Shown: piece after piece, positions 24,690-35,739 of the stretch | How the letters are laid out: each line of letters starts with the position of its first letter | Numbering within the stretch: position 1 is the first letter of the stretch | Source: Streptomyces sp. ASQP_92 | Lineage (GTDB): Bacteria; Actinomycetota; Actinomycetes; Streptomycetales; Streptomycetaceae | DNA length: 64,000 nucleotides | Assembly (NCBI RefSeq): GCF_025399895.1 | Contig: NZ_JAODUA010000012.1 | Span: 124,001-188,000, forward strand | Direction: 5' to 3' | The notes under the pieces: model-generated | Told to the model about the DNA's origin: nothing | Databases searched by the model: none | The model's input: the letters and a program-made list of their open reading frames with translations, nothing else | Translations under genes and position numbers: made by a program

Positions 24690-25283
24690 ATGACGACCGA
24701 CGCCAACGCCCCCTGGCTGATCGTAGGCCTGGGCAATCCGGGCCCGGAGTACACCGCGAACCGGCACAACGTCGGCTTCATGGTCGCCGACCTGCTGGCC
24801 GAGCGGATCGGCGGCCGGTTCAAGGCGCACAAGGCGCGGGCGCAGGTCGTGGAGGGGCGGATCGGTCCGCCGGGCCCGCTGAACCGCCGGGTGGTGCTCG
24901 CCAAGCCGATGTCGTACATGAACCTGTCGGGCGGTCCGGTGACGGCGCTGCGCGACTTCTACAAGGTGCCGGTCGCCAACATCGTTGCGATTCATGATGA
25001 GTTGGACATCGACTACGGGGTGCTGCGGCTGAAGCTGGGCGGCGGGGACAACGGGCACAACGGTCTGAAGTCCATCACCAAGTCGCTGGGCGCGGACTAC
25101 CACCGGGTGCGGTTCGGGATCGGGCGTCCGCCGGGCCGGATGCAGGTGGCGGACTTCGTCCTGAAGGACTTCTCCTCGACGGAACGCAAGGAGCTGGGCT
25201 ACTTCGTGGACCGGGCGGCGGACGCGGCGGAGGCGCTGGTGATCGAGGGGTTGGAGCGGGCGCAGTCCACGTACAACTCCTGA
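24690..25283 (+). CDS. pth: Peptidyl-tRNA hydrolase
   Basis: Pth releases tRNA from prematurely dropped peptidyl-tRNA. The 197-residue protein has the family signature LIVGLGNPGPEYTANRHNVGF with the catalytic His, KPMSYMNLSGGPV, HDELDIDYG and GGGDNGHNGLKSI. ATG 24690 has aggaga 10 nt upstream. It lies downstream of the rplY terminator and so probably has its own promoter between 24603 and 24675. Confidence 0.97.
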   Translation: MTTDANAPWLIVGLGNPGPEYTANRHNVGFMVADLLAERIGGRFKAHKARAQVVEGRIGPPGPLNRRVVLAKPMSYMNLSGGPVTALRDFYKVPVANIVAIHDELDIDYGVLRLKLGGGDNGHNGLKSITKSLGADYHRVRFGIGRPPGRMQVADFVLKDFSSTERKELGYFVDRAADAAEALVIEGLERAQSTYNS

Positions 25284-25296
25284 GGCGGGGGTGGTG

Positions 25297-25390
25297 GGGG
25301 CGGTCCGGGTGACCGGATGGTCCGGGTGGGCGGGATGGTCCGGGTGACCGGATGGCCCGGGTGACCGGGGTGGGCGGGGTGCTGGGGGCG
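25297..25390. repeat. Imperfect tandem repeats of ggtccgggtgaccggatg
   Basis: The 17-18-bp motif tccgggtgaccggatgg recurs about five times with G-rich variants (ggtgggcgggatgg). It lies between pth and a small membrane protein gene and no coding region is supported. Confidence 0.7.
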
Positions 25391-25469
25391 CTCGGGCGCC
25401 GTCGTCGGGGGGTCGTTTCCGTCGCGCGGGTTTGACCGTGCGCGGTCATTGCCGTCAGGATCGCGCCCC

Positions 25470-25937
25470 ATGACGAAGCGGAGCCGTACCTTCCTGCTGT
25501 TCGGGCGCCGGGCCGCGTCGGCGCTGGTCGCCGCGCTGCTCGTGGTCGCCGGGTTCTGGTCGTCGTGGGGCACGGCCCAGCACGTGGTCCTCGCGAAGGG
25601 CCGCGACCACGGCACGCTGACGGTGACGGGCTGCGCGGACGACGTGTGCACGGGGGGCTATGTGCCGCGGCCGGGCTCGGCGCCGCACGCCCGCGTGACG
25701 ATCGCGGAGTCCGTGGCGGCCCACCGGGGCGACCACCTGCCGGTGGTGCTCAAGCCGGGCACGGACGAGGCGGTACGGAGCGGGGTGGCGGGATTCCTGT
25801 ACGCCTGGCTGCCCCTGGCCGGGGCGCTGCTCCTGGCGTCGTTGCTGATCGCGGGGGGTTTGCGGATGGGGCGGGTGGCGTGGGTGGTGGGGTTGGTGGG
25901 GGCGGGGGCGATGGTGTCGGCGTTCATCGCCCTGTAG
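25470..25937 (+). CDS. Small membrane protein, unknown function
   Basis: This 155-residue protein has a membrane segment near the N-terminus (about 14-34), an outer region of about 80 residues with a likely disulphide pair (TVTGCADDVCTGGY), and two closing membrane segments (about 113-155). I do not recognise a family. ATG 25470 is chosen because agga lies 9 nt upstream; TTG 25449 is the alternative. It lies alone between pth and repeat array 4. Confidence 0.75.
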   Translation: MTKRSRTFLLFGRRAASALVAALLVVAGFWSSWGTAQHVVLAKGRDHGTLTVTGCADDVCTGGYVPRPGSAPHARVTIAESVAAHRGDHLPVVLKPGTDEAVRSGVAGFLYAWLPLAGALLLASLLIAGGLRMGRVAWVVGLVGAGAMVSAFIAL

Positions 25938-25977
25938 GCCCGGCGTCCCTGGTGGCCGGGGGTGCCCCGCGACCCCT

Positions 25978-26458
25978 AGCCCCGCTCCCGGCTTCGGCCG
26001 CGGTGACTTCTCGCGCGGTTCCCCGCGCCCCTGAACCCGCTCTCGGCCTGCGGACCGTGCCCGCTTCTCGCGCAGTTCCCCGCGCCCCCAAGGCACCCGC
26101 CTCCGGCCGCCGACCGTGCCCGCTTCTCGCGCAGTTCCCCGCGCCCCTGGCCGTGCTGGTGCGGGCCCGCATCAGGGCATTTCAGCCCGTCCGGCGATTG
26201 AGGACAAGCGCCGTTCAGGCGCGATGGGGGTCTGGGGCGGAGCCCCAGACAACCCCGCTCTCGGCTGCGGACCGTGCCCGCTACTCGCGCAGTTCCCCGC
26301 GCCCCTGGAGGGACCGGTGCTGGCCCGCATCGGGGCATTTCAGCCCGTCCGGCGTTTGAGGACGAGCGCCTTTAAGGCGCGAACGGGGTCTGGGGCGGAG
26401 CCCCAGGGCCGCCCCCTCCCGGGCCCCGGAGGGTTTCGGGAAGGGGCGGGGTGGGGGA
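25978..26458. repeat. Dispersed repeat array 4: A-A-A-B-A-B plus module D
   Basis: Three module A copies, module B (26183-26249), another A, then module B (26341-26407). After it comes an element ccggagggtttcgggaaggg...ggtgggg (about 26420-26455, module D) that recurs near ksgA (56183-56221). The array fills the gap between the convergent membrane-protein and ppc genes. Confidence 0.85.
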
Positions 26459-29188
<2,730 letters not shown>

Positions 29189-29331
29189 AGGTGCGGCTCC
29201 TTGCAGTGTTTGAGCACGTCTGGAGGGTTCTGGAGGCTTGCGGACCGCGCTGTCCGACGAGACACAGGATAGGTGTCCCCTTCCGCCCCGCCGTCACGGG
29301 CTCTTGTCCCGGGCCACGGCACTGCCATACT

Positions 29332-29358
29332 TACGTTGCCGTAGGTTACGCATCCGTA
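29332..29358 (+). promoter_or_regulatory. Two TetR-type operator dyads upstream of the desaturase operon
   Basis: TACG-N4-CGTA occurs twice, at 29332-29343 and 29347-29358, 15 bp apart centre to centre, within the longer direct repeat ttacgNNNccgtag. Because the downstream operon ends with a TetR gene, these are likely its binding sites. The exact promoter boxes are not clear. Confidence 0.6.
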
Positions 29359-29377
29359 GCCAGGCGATCCCGCTCGT

Positions 29378-29477
29378 TTTCCTCACCCTGCCGGGGGTAC
29401 TCCCCAATGACCACCGCTCCCGATCTGTTTCCTCACCCTGCCGGGGGTACTCCCCAATGACCACCACTCCTGATCTG
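29378..29477. repeat. 50-bp tandem duplication spanning the desaturase start codon
   Basis: Copies 29378-29427 and 29428-29477 differ at two positions. Each holds tttcctcaccctg, a G5/C4 hairpin-like stretch and an ATG followed by accacc. Because 50 is not a multiple of three, the first ATG opens a different frame that ends exactly at the second ATG. Confidence 0.97.
29407..29460 (+). CDS. Possible 17-codon leader ORF created by the duplication
   Basis: ATG 29407 in the first repeat copy reads MTTAPDLFPHPAGGTPQ and stops at TGA 29458-29460, overlapping the desaturase ATG (29457-29459) as ATGA. Ribosomes translating it would terminate on the real start, so it could couple or tune desaturase translation. 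It may equally be a neutral by-product of the duplication. Confidence 0.35.
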   Translation: MTTAPDLFPHPAGGTPQ

Positions 29478-30452
29478 CTGAAGTCGTCCGACGAAGCTCC
29501 CCAGCCGTCCGCGACGCTGGGCGGCGAGAACAAACGCTCCATCGAGCAGCTCGCCCTGCTGCTGTTCATCACGGTGCCTTTCGTGGCGCTCCTCGCGGCG
29601 GTGCCGCTGGCCTGGGGCTGGGGGGTGAGCTGGCTGGATCTGGGCCTGCTCGTCTTCATGTACTACCTGGGCTGTCACGGCATCACGATCGGTTTCCACC
29701 GGTACTTCACACACGGCTCGTTCAAGGCGAAGCGCCCGCTGCGGATCGCGCTCGCGGTGGCGGGCTCGATGGCGGTGGAGGGCCCGCTGGTGCGCTGGGT
29801 GGCCGACCACCGCAAGCACCACAAGTTCTCGGACGCGGAGGGCGACCCGCATTCGCCGTGGCGTTTCGGCGAGACGCTGCCCGCCCTGATGAAGGGCCTG
29901 TGGTGGGCGCACATCGCGTGGATGTTCGACGAGGAGCAGACGTCGCAGGAGAAGTACGCACCGGATCTCCTGGACGACCCGGCGATCCGCCGCATCTCGC
30001 GCGACTTCGTGTACTGGACGATCCTGTCGCTCGCGATCCCTCCGCTGGTGGGGGGTTTGGTGACGATGTCGTGGTGGGGCGCGTTCACGGCGTTCTTCTG
30101 GGGCTCCCTGGTGCGCGTCGCGCTGCTGCACCACGTGACGTGGTCGATCAACTCGATCTGTCACGCGGTCGGCAAGCGGCCCTTCAAGTCGCGGGACCGC
30201 TCGGGCAACGTGTGGTGGCTGGCCGTGCTCTCGTGCGGTGAGTCCTGGCACAACCTGCACCACGCGGACCCGACGTCGGCCCGGCACGGGGTGATGCGGG
30301 GGCAGATCGACTCCAGCGCCCGGATCATCCGCTGGTGCGAGCAGCTGGGTCTGGCCTACGACGTGCGCTGGCCGAGTGCGGCCCGTATCGCCTCCAAGCG
30401 GAATGAGGGCGGCCGGTCCCGGCGCAAGGAAAAGGCCGCCGAGGCGGCATGA
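29457..30452 (+). CDS. Acyl-CoA delta-9-type fatty acid desaturase
   Basis: This 331-residue membrane di-iron enzyme introduces double bonds into fatty acyl chains. All three His boxes are present: HRYFTH, HRKHH and HNLHH. Several membrane helices (about 30-75 and 180-225) flank them. ATG 29457 lies in the second copy of a 50-bp tandem duplication and overlaps the stop of a 17-codon upstream frame. Its stop overlaps the tetR start (ATGA). Two TACG-N4-CGTA operators lie about 100 bp upstream, suggesting control by its own TetR partner in response to acyl chains. Confidence 0.93.
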   Translation: MTTTPDLLKSSDEAPQPSATLGGENKRSIEQLALLLFITVPFVALLAAVPLAWGWGVSWLDLGLLVFMYYLGCHGITIGFHRYFTHGSFKAKRPLRIALAVAGSMAVEGPLVRWVADHRKHHKFSDAEGDPHSPWRFGETLPALMKGLWWAHIAWMFDEEQTSQEKYAPDLLDDPAIRRISRDFVYWTILSLAIPPLVGGLVTMSWWGAFTAFFWGSLVRVALLHHVTWSINSICHAVGKRPFKSRDRSGNVWWLAVLSCGESWHNLHHADPTSARHGVMRGQIDSSARIIRWCEQLGLAYDVRWPSAARIASKRNEGGRSRRKEKAAEAA

Positions 30453-31171
30453 TGGAGGACGTGGCGACCGACTCCAGCACCACCCGTACCACCAGCACCA
30501 CTGGTTCTCCCCGCTCCGCCGGGGTCCCCGGCTCCGCCGACAAGCCCCGGCGCACCCGAAGGACCCGGATGACCGGGGCCGAGCGCCGGGAGCAGTTGCT
30601 GGACATCGGTCGCACGCTCTTCGCCGAGAAGGGCTTCGAGGGCACTTCGGTCGAGGAGATCGCCGCCAAGGCGGGCGTCTCCAAGCCGGTGGTCTATGAG
30701 CACTTCGGCGGCAAGGAGGGCCTGTACGCGGTCGTCGTGGACCGCGAAATGCGCTCGCTGCTCGACGGGGTGACGGGCGCGCTGACCGCGGGCCACCCCC
30801 GGGAGCTCCTGGAGCAGGCCGCATTCGCGCTGCTCGATTACATCGAGACGTATACGGACGGATTCCGCATTCTGGTGCGCGATTCCCCCGTCGCGCAGTC
30901 GACCGGCACCTTCGCCTCGCTGATCTCCGACATCGCCACCCAGGTCGAGGACATTCTGGGTCTCGAGTTCAAGGCCCGTGGATTCGACGCCAAGCTGGCG
31001 CCGCTGTACGCGCAGGCGCTGGTCGGCATGGTGGCGCTGACCGGGCAGTGGTGGCTGGACGAGCGCAAGCCCGAGAAGGCGGAGGTCGCGGCGCACCTGG
31101 TGAATCTGGCCTGGCACGGTTTGGACGGTCTTGAGCCGAAGCCGCGCCTCATAGGACACCGCAAGCGCTGA
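30449..31171 (+). CDS. TetR-family regulator of the desaturase operon
   Basis: This 240-residue protein has a Thr/Ser-rich N-terminal extension of about 38 residues, a TetR HTH (REQLLDIGRTLFAEKGFEGT, then VSKPVVYEHFGGKEGLY) and a helical ligand domain. ATG 30449 overlaps the desaturase stop (ATGA); GTG 30461 is an alternative start. The coupling and the dyads upstream of the operon suggest it represses its own operon. The ligand is probably a fatty acid or acyl-CoA, an inference from the partner gene. A 16-bp palindrome lies 22 bp after the stop. Confidence 0.92.
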   Translation: MMEDVATDSSTTRTTSTTGSPRSAGVPGSADKPRRTRRTRMTGAERREQLLDIGRTLFAEKGFEGTSVEEIAAKAGVSKPVVYEHFGGKEGLYAVVVDREMRSLLDGVTGALTAGHPRELLEQAAFALLDYIETYTDGFRILVRDSPVAQSTGTFASLISDIATQVEDILGLEFKARGFDAKLAPLYAQALVGMVALTGQWWLDERKPEKAEVAAHLVNLAWHGLDGLEPKPRLIGHRKR

Positions 31172-31193
31172 CCGGGCACCCCTCTCGGACAGA

Positions 31194-31209
31194 ACTGGTC
31201 GAGACCAGT
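31194..31209. promoter_or_regulatory. Palindrome ACTGGTC-GA-GACCAGT
   Basis: A perfect 7+7 inverted repeat with a 2-bp centre lies between tetR and the VCBS gene. It may be an operator for the downstream promoter or part of a weak terminator (followed by gcgatttt). The rest of 31172-31420 has no recognisable gene. Confidence 0.4.
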
Positions 31210-31420
31210 CGCGATTTTCACTTCAACCACACAAGAATCGGCGGTAGTCTTCACCCACTATCCCGGGGGGGATTCTCGCCTTTTCTCGCATGCCCCCACC
31301 CGTGGCCGCCTTTGTGCCCCCACGGTGTGCGCGCCGCGGCCTTCCGTGTGCCCATGCGACGACATATGCCCAGCGAATCAATTCTCCCCGGGTCACCCGC
31401 TTATTCCCATGGGGGGAATT

Positions 31421-33166
31421 TTGTCCTCTGTGCGCATCCAGCGCGCGAGCCGCCTCGCGGCCTGCACCGCCCTCGTTCTGTCGGCGGGCATGCTGCTCGC
31501 CGGGCCGGCCTCGGCCGACCCCACCCCGGCGGGTCAGCACTCCGTCGTGAAGGCGCCGAAGTCCGCCGCTTCCCCGTCCGCCACCCTGGCGCACGACGCG
31601 CCCGCGCGCACGGCGCCGAGCAAGGCGCGGCGTTCGGCCGTGGCCGTGGCCGGGCCGCACGCGCCCAAGCCCCGCTTCGATGTGAGCGGCGACGGGTTCA
31701 CCGACCTGCTCGTGCGCGAGCCCGACGACAAGCTGTACCTGGAGGACTGGAGTCCCCAGGCCAACTCCGCGTTCGCCAACGGCCTCGGGGCCTACAAGGA
31801 CCTGGTCTTCCCCGGTGACCTGGGCGGCGGCTCCGCTCCCGAGGTCCTGGACCTGTCCCCCGGCGGCGTCCTGACGCTGCACGCCGACGTCACCTCCGGC
31901 GGCATCGGCTACGGCGGCTGGTCGGGCACCGGCTGGAACATGTTCAACAAGGTCTTCGCGGCCGGCGATGTCACCGGCGACGGCAAGAACGACCTGCTGG
32001 CCCGCACGCCCGCCGGCGAGCTCTACCTGTACGCGGGCACCGGCGACCTGTCGGCCCCGTTCTCGGCGGGCCACAAGTTCGGCACCGGCTGGGACATGTT
32101 CGACCAGGTCGTCGGCGCGAGCGACGTCAACGGCGACGGCCTCGGCGATGTCTACGGCCGCCGGCCCAACGGCGAACTGTACTTCTACGCGGGCACCGGC
32201 CAGGTGGCCAACCCGCTGAAGCCCGGCGTGAAGTCCGGCACCGGCTGGGACATGTACAACCAGATCATCGCCGTCGACGACCAGAACAACGACGGCCTCG
32301 GCGACCTGGTGGGCCGCGACCTGGCGGGCAAGCTCTGGTTCTACCCGTCCCAGGCCGACGGCCACCTCAAGTCCCGCAGCGCGCTGGGCACGGGCTGGCA
32401 GAGTGCCCAGTTCTTCACGTCCGGCGGCAACCCGGCCTACGGCAAGAACGACCTGTTCGGGATCGACGGCGCGGGGACGATGTCCTCGTACTGGGGGCCG
32501 GGCGACGGCTATCTGTCGGCGCCCTTCCGCGGCACCAAGGGCGGCTGGGCAGGGGCGCACTATGTCTCCCACCCGTCCTCGCTCGTCACCTCCGAGCGCT
32601 GGGCCAGCGTTCTGGAGGTCACCTCCGACGGCGAGCTGGTCGTCAACGGCAACCGCGTCGGCAGCGGTTGGGGCATCTACAACACGGTCATCGGGGTGGG
32701 CGACCTCACCGGTGAGGGCAACGGCGACCTGATCGCCCGCCAGGGCGGCAACGGCCACCTGTACGTGTATCCCGGCAACGGCCAGGGCACCGGCGTCTAC
32801 TCGCGCATCGACGTCGGCGGCGGCTGGAACATCTACGACAAGCTCTTCGGCGCCGGTGACGTCAACGGCGACGGCCGGCCCGACCTGCTGGCCCGTACGC
32901 CCGGCGGCGACCTGTACCTGTACGCCGGCACCGGCAACGCGAAGGTTCCCTTCCAGGGCCGGGTCAAGGTGGGCACCGGCTGGAACATGTACAACGCGAG
33001 CAAGATCGCTGTCTCCGGCGACCTGACCGGCGACGGCCGCTCCGACATCGTCGCGGTGGACTCCGCGGGCGACCTGTGGCGCTACGACGCCAACGGTTCG
33101 GGCGGCTTCAAGGGCCGGGTGAAGATCGGCTACGGCTGGAACCTGTACCAGTACGGCATCTACTAG
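31421..33166 (+). CDS. Secreted FG-GAP/VCBS repeat protein
   Basis: This protein of about 581 residues has a signal peptide (RLAACTALVLSAGMLLAGPASA) followed by an Ala/Pro-rich linker and seven or more VCBS/FG-GAP-like blades. The blades repeat a GTGWNMFN-type strand, a calcium-loop-like GDVTGDGKNDLLART (DxNxDG variants) and GELYLYAGTG. It is an exported beta-propeller of the type that binds calcium and surfaces or sugars. No enzyme motif is seen. Start choice is uncertain: TTG 31421 lies 5 nt after ggggggaa, and ATG 31409 and GTG 31430 are in frame. It is followed by a strong terminator. Confidence 0.88.
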   Translation: MSSVRIQRASRLAACTALVLSAGMLLAGPASADPTPAGQHSVVKAPKSAASPSATLAHDAPARTAPSKARRSAVAVAGPHAPKPRFDVSGDGFTDLLVREPDDKLYLEDWSPQANSAFANGLGAYKDLVFPGDLGGGSAPEVLDLSPGGVLTLHADVTSGGIGYGGWSGTGWNMFNKVFAAGDVTGDGKNDLLARTPAGELYLYAGTGDLSAPFSAGHKFGTGWDMFDQVVGASDVNGDGLGDVYGRRPNGELYFYAGTGQVANPLKPGVKSGTGWDMYNQIIAVDDQNNDGLGDLVGRDLAGKLWFYPSQADGHLKSRSALGTGWQSAQFFTSGGNPAYGKNDLFGIDGAGTMSSYWGPGDGYLSAPFRGTKGGWAGAHYVSHPSSLVTSERWASVLEVTSDGELVVNGNRVGSGWGIYNTVIGVGDLTGEGNGDLIARQGGNGHLYVYPGNGQGTGVYSRIDVGGGWNIYDKLFGAGDVNGDGRPDLLARTPGGDLYLYAGTGNAKVPFQGRVKVGTGWNMYNASKIAVSGDLTGDGRSDIVAVDSAGDLWRYDANGSGGFKGRVKIGYGWNLYQYGIY

Positions 33167-33186
33167 GCCGTCCCCAGCGGCACCGG

Positions 33187-33230
33187 GCGCCCTGCCCCCT
33201 CCACGCGAGGGGGCAGGGCGCTCCCGTTTT
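33187..33230 (+). terminator. Rho-independent terminator after the VCBS gene
   Basis: A perfect 15-bp stem (33187-33201 with 33207-33221) closes a CACGC loop and is followed by cccgtttt. It lies between convergent genes. Confidence 0.92.
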
Positions 33231-33273
33231 CGGCCGGCCCGGACGGGGAAGCCGCGCAGGCCGCCCGGGAGGG

Positions 33274-34122
33274 CTACTTCTTCCTGGCCACGGCGAAGAT
33301 GCGGCGGAAGGGGAAGACCGTGCCGTGCGGGCCGGGCGGGTAGGCCTCGCGCAGGCGGTCGCGGTACTCGGCGAGCAGGGCGTCGGCGGCCTCGTGGTCG
33401 CCGTCGAGAGCGGTGAGCACCGGGCGCAGGGCGGTGCCCTTCACCCAGTCCAGGACCGGGTCGGGGCCCGGGAGCAGTTGGCAGTAGACGGTTTCCCAGG
33501 CATCGGTCTCGCAGCCGAGGTCGGCGAGTCTGGTGAGGTAGTCGGCGGTGTCCAGGATGTGGACATAGCGGCGGCGGTGGTCGCCGAGGCGGCCGCGCCA
33601 GCGCGGGGAAGCACAGAGTTCGTCCAGGATCGCGTGGCTGGGCGAGGTGAAGTTGCCCGGGACCTGGAAGGCGAAGGTGCCGCCGGGGGCGAGGCCGTCG
33701 ATCCACGCGGGGAACGACTCGGGGTGGTTGGGGACCCATTGCAGCGCCGCGTTGGAGACGATCAGGTCGAAGGGTTCGCCGGGCGTCCAGTGCGCGGCGT
33801 CGGCGACCTGGAAGTCGAGCCAGCCGCCACCCGCGGTGGTGCCGGCGTGGTCCTTGTCGGCCTGGGCGAGCATGTGCGGGGAGAGGTCGAAGCCGGTGAT
33901 GCGGGCGTCGGGCCAGCGGTCGGCGAGGCGGACGGTGACATTGCCGGGGCCGCAGCCGAGGTCGGCGATCCGGGGCGAGAGGCCGCCGGTCGAGGGCAGC
34001 TCGGGTATGCGGGTGAGCAGGTCGAGGAAGGGGCGGGTGCGGTGGCCCGCGTGGCGCAAATACTGCTGTGGGTCCCAGACCGGTGGACCGGGCGGTGTGG
34101 CCGACGACGATTCGGAATGCAT
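33274..34122 (-). CDS. tam: Trans-aconitate 2-methyltransferase
   Basis: This SAM-dependent enzyme methylates trans-aconitate, a by-product that inhibits aconitase. The 282-residue protein has the SAM motif I IADLGCGPGNVTVRLADRWP, motif II-like ITGFDLSPHML and the Tam-typical VSNAALQWVPNHPESFPAW. ATG 34122 has aaggggg 8 nt upstream. It is divergent from a MarR gene. In S. coelicolor the equivalent MarR protein TamR was reported to bind the shared intergenic region and respond to trans-aconitate, and the operators seen here fit that model. Confidence 0.93.
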   Translation of the reverse strand: MHSESSSATPPGPPVWDPQQYLRHAGHRTRPFLDLLTRIPELPSTGGLSPRIADLGCGPGNVTVRLADRWPDARITGFDLSPHMLAQADKDHAGTTAGGGWLDFQVADAAHWTPGEPFDLIVSNAALQWVPNHPESFPAWIDGLAPGGTFAFQVPGNFTSPSHAILDELCASPRWRGRLGDHRRRYVHILDTADYLTRLADLGCETDAWETVYCQLLPGPDPVLDWVKGTALRPVLTALDGDHEAADALLAEYRDRLREAYPPGPHGTVFPFRRIFAVARKK

Positions 34123-34204
34123 GTTCGAGCCCCCTTGCAGGTACGGCTGGGCGAAGCGGAACAGGGTCCCGGCCCCTCCATGCCCAATGGTGGCTCGATA
34201 TATA

Positions 34205-34246
34205 TCTTGACGTCAAGAGACTTCACGTCGAGGGACCCTTTACACT
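34205..34246. promoter_or_regulatory. Divergent tam/tamR operators and tamR -10 box
   Basis: A perfect 14-bp palindrome TCTTGACGTCAAGA (34205-34218) is followed by a related 12-bp site CTTCACGTCGAG (34221-34232), 15 bp centre to centre. The sequence TACACT (34241-34246) ends 7 nt before the tamR ATG and fits a -10 box for a leaderless transcript. On the other strand TTGACG inside the palindrome could be the tam -35 box. Confidence 0.7.
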
Positions 34247-34253
34247 GATCGTC

Positions 34254-34751
34254 ATGGAGGACGAGGTCGACCGACTGGTCGCAGCATGGCGCCGAGAGCG
34301 CCCGGACCTCGACGTGGAACCACTCGAGGTGCTCAGCCGGGTCAGCAGGCTGGCCCGCCACCTCGACCGGGCCCGCAGGCTCGCGTTCGCGGAGCACAGC
34401 CTGGAGCCCTGGGAGTTCGACGTGCTGACCTCGCTACGGCGCGCGGGCGCGCCCTACCAGCTCTCTCCCGGCCAATTGCTGACGCAGACGCTGGTCACCT
34501 CGGGCACCATGACCAACCGGATCGACCGGCTCGCCAAGAAGGGCCTGGTCGAGCGGCTGCCCGACCCCAGTGACCGGCGCGGAGTGCTGGTGCGGCTCAC
34601 CCCCGAGGGGCGCGACCGCGCCGACCAGGCGCTCGCGGGCCTCCTGGAGCAGGAACGGGCCATCCTCGGCGAGCTCAGCCGCAACCAGCGGGGCGAACTG
34701 GCGGCCCTGCTACGCCAGTTGACCGCCCCGTTCGACAACATCCCCGGCTAG
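34254..34751 (+). CDS. tamR: MarR-family regulator TamR
   Basis: This 165-residue winged-helix protein has the N-terminal extension VDRLVAAWRRERPDLDVEPLE seen in TamR/UrtR-like MarR proteins and the MarR core LSPGQLLTQTLVTSGTMTNR with the wing DPSDRRGVLVRLTPEG. By the reported S. coelicolor system, it represses tam and itself, releasing DNA when bound to trans-aconitate or citrate. ATG 34254 has no ribosome site but a TACACT box 7 nt before it, so the mRNA is probably leaderless. Its 3' end overlaps the convergent LuxR-type gene by 42 bp. Confidence 0.9.
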   Translation: MEDEVDRLVAAWRRERPDLDVEPLEVLSRVSRLARHLDRARRLAFAEHSLEPWEFDVLTSLRRAGAPYQLSPGQLLTQTLVTSGTMTNRIDRLAKKGLVERLPDPSDRRGVLVRLTPEGRDRADQALAGLLEQERAILGELSRNQRGELAALLRQLTAPFDNIPG

Positions 34752-35477
34752 GTCGACCGGGCCCACGCCCGCGCGGCGGGCCAGCGCGACGGCGGCGAGC
34801 GTGGAGTGCACGCCCAGCTTGCCCAGGACGTTCTGCATGTGGGTGCGCACGGTGTGCGGGGACAGGAACAGGCGCTCGGCGACCGCCTTGCGGCCGAGTC
34901 CGGCCACCATGCAGCGCAGCACCTCGCGCTCGCGCGGGGTGAGCGACTCGACGAGCCGCTCGGACTCCGTGCGGTGCTTGCGCGCGGCCGTCAGCTCCCG
35001 CAGGACGCCGGTGAGCAGCGCGGGCGGCAGATGTGTCTCCTCGCGCAGTACGCCCCGGATGACGGCGAGCAGTCGTTGCAGCGAGCAGTCCTTGGCGACC
35101 CAGCCGCACGCGCCGGCCTGGAGGGCGAGGGCGGCCCGGCGCGGGTCGTCCTTCTCGGCCAGGACGACGGTCCGCACCGCGGGCTGGCCCGAGCGCACGC
35201 CCGCCACCAGGGAGATCCCGTCCACCAGGCCCTCCGCGCCGCCGCCCTCCGGCACCGCGCGGGCCACCGGGACCGAGGCCGAGGCGCCGAGGTCGGCGTC
35301 GACCAGCATCACGTCGAAGCGGCGGCCCTCGGCCGCGCCCCGCTCCAGGCAGCGCAGCGCCGCGGGGCCGCTGCCGGCCGCGGCGACGTCCACGTCGGGC
35401 TCCGCCGCGAGGGCCGCGGCGAGCGACTCGGCGAAGATGCGGTGGTCGTCCACCACGAGAACTCGGATACGTACCAC
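34710..35477 (-). CDS. LuxR-type response regulator
   Basis: This 255-residue protein has a receiver domain with the acidic pair (VLVVDDHRIF, D10/D11) and a phosphoacceptor candidate Asp60 (VMLVDADLG). The receiver has extra loops before the Lys region (LAEKDDPRRA). The C-terminal LuxR HTH is LTPREREVLRCMVAGLGRKA with HTVRTHMQNVLGKLGV. GTG 35477 (VVRIRVLVVDDH) is preferred. No kinase gene adjoins it. Its last 42 bp overlap the end of tamR on the opposite strand. The 262-bp upstream gap to the GNAT gene (35478-35739) holds tgtactgagtactac, a small dyad. Confidence 0.9.
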   Translation of the reverse strand: MVRIRVLVVDDHRIFAESLAAALAAEPDVDVAAAGSGPAALRCLERGAAEGRRFDVMLVDADLGASASVPVARAVPEGGGAEGLVDGISLVAGVRSGQPAVRTVVLAEKDDPRRAALALQAGACGWVAKDCSLQRLLAVIRGVLREETHLPPALLTGVLRELTAARKHRTESERLVESLTPREREVLRCMVAGLGRKAVAERLFLSPHTVRTHMQNVLGKLGVHSTLAAVALARRAGVGPVDLAGDVVERGGQLA

Positions 35478-35739
35478 GTGACACCCCCAGGGTCGGGGGA
35501 CGGTCCGGTACGGGTACGCGCCCGGAGTCGGGGCCACCGCAGTCGCACGGCCGCCGCCGTGTACTGAGTACTACCCCACCCCGGGCGACGCACCCGACTG
35601 TCTCGCCCCCTGATCAACACCGGCCCCCACCGGTGCTGTGCATCAGCGTAGGGCGGTGGGCGGTGCGTGGAAGGCACTTTGCAGAACTGATGGAAACCGC
35701 CTGGCCACTTGGCGTGCGCACCTGTTTAGGGTGGGGTCC

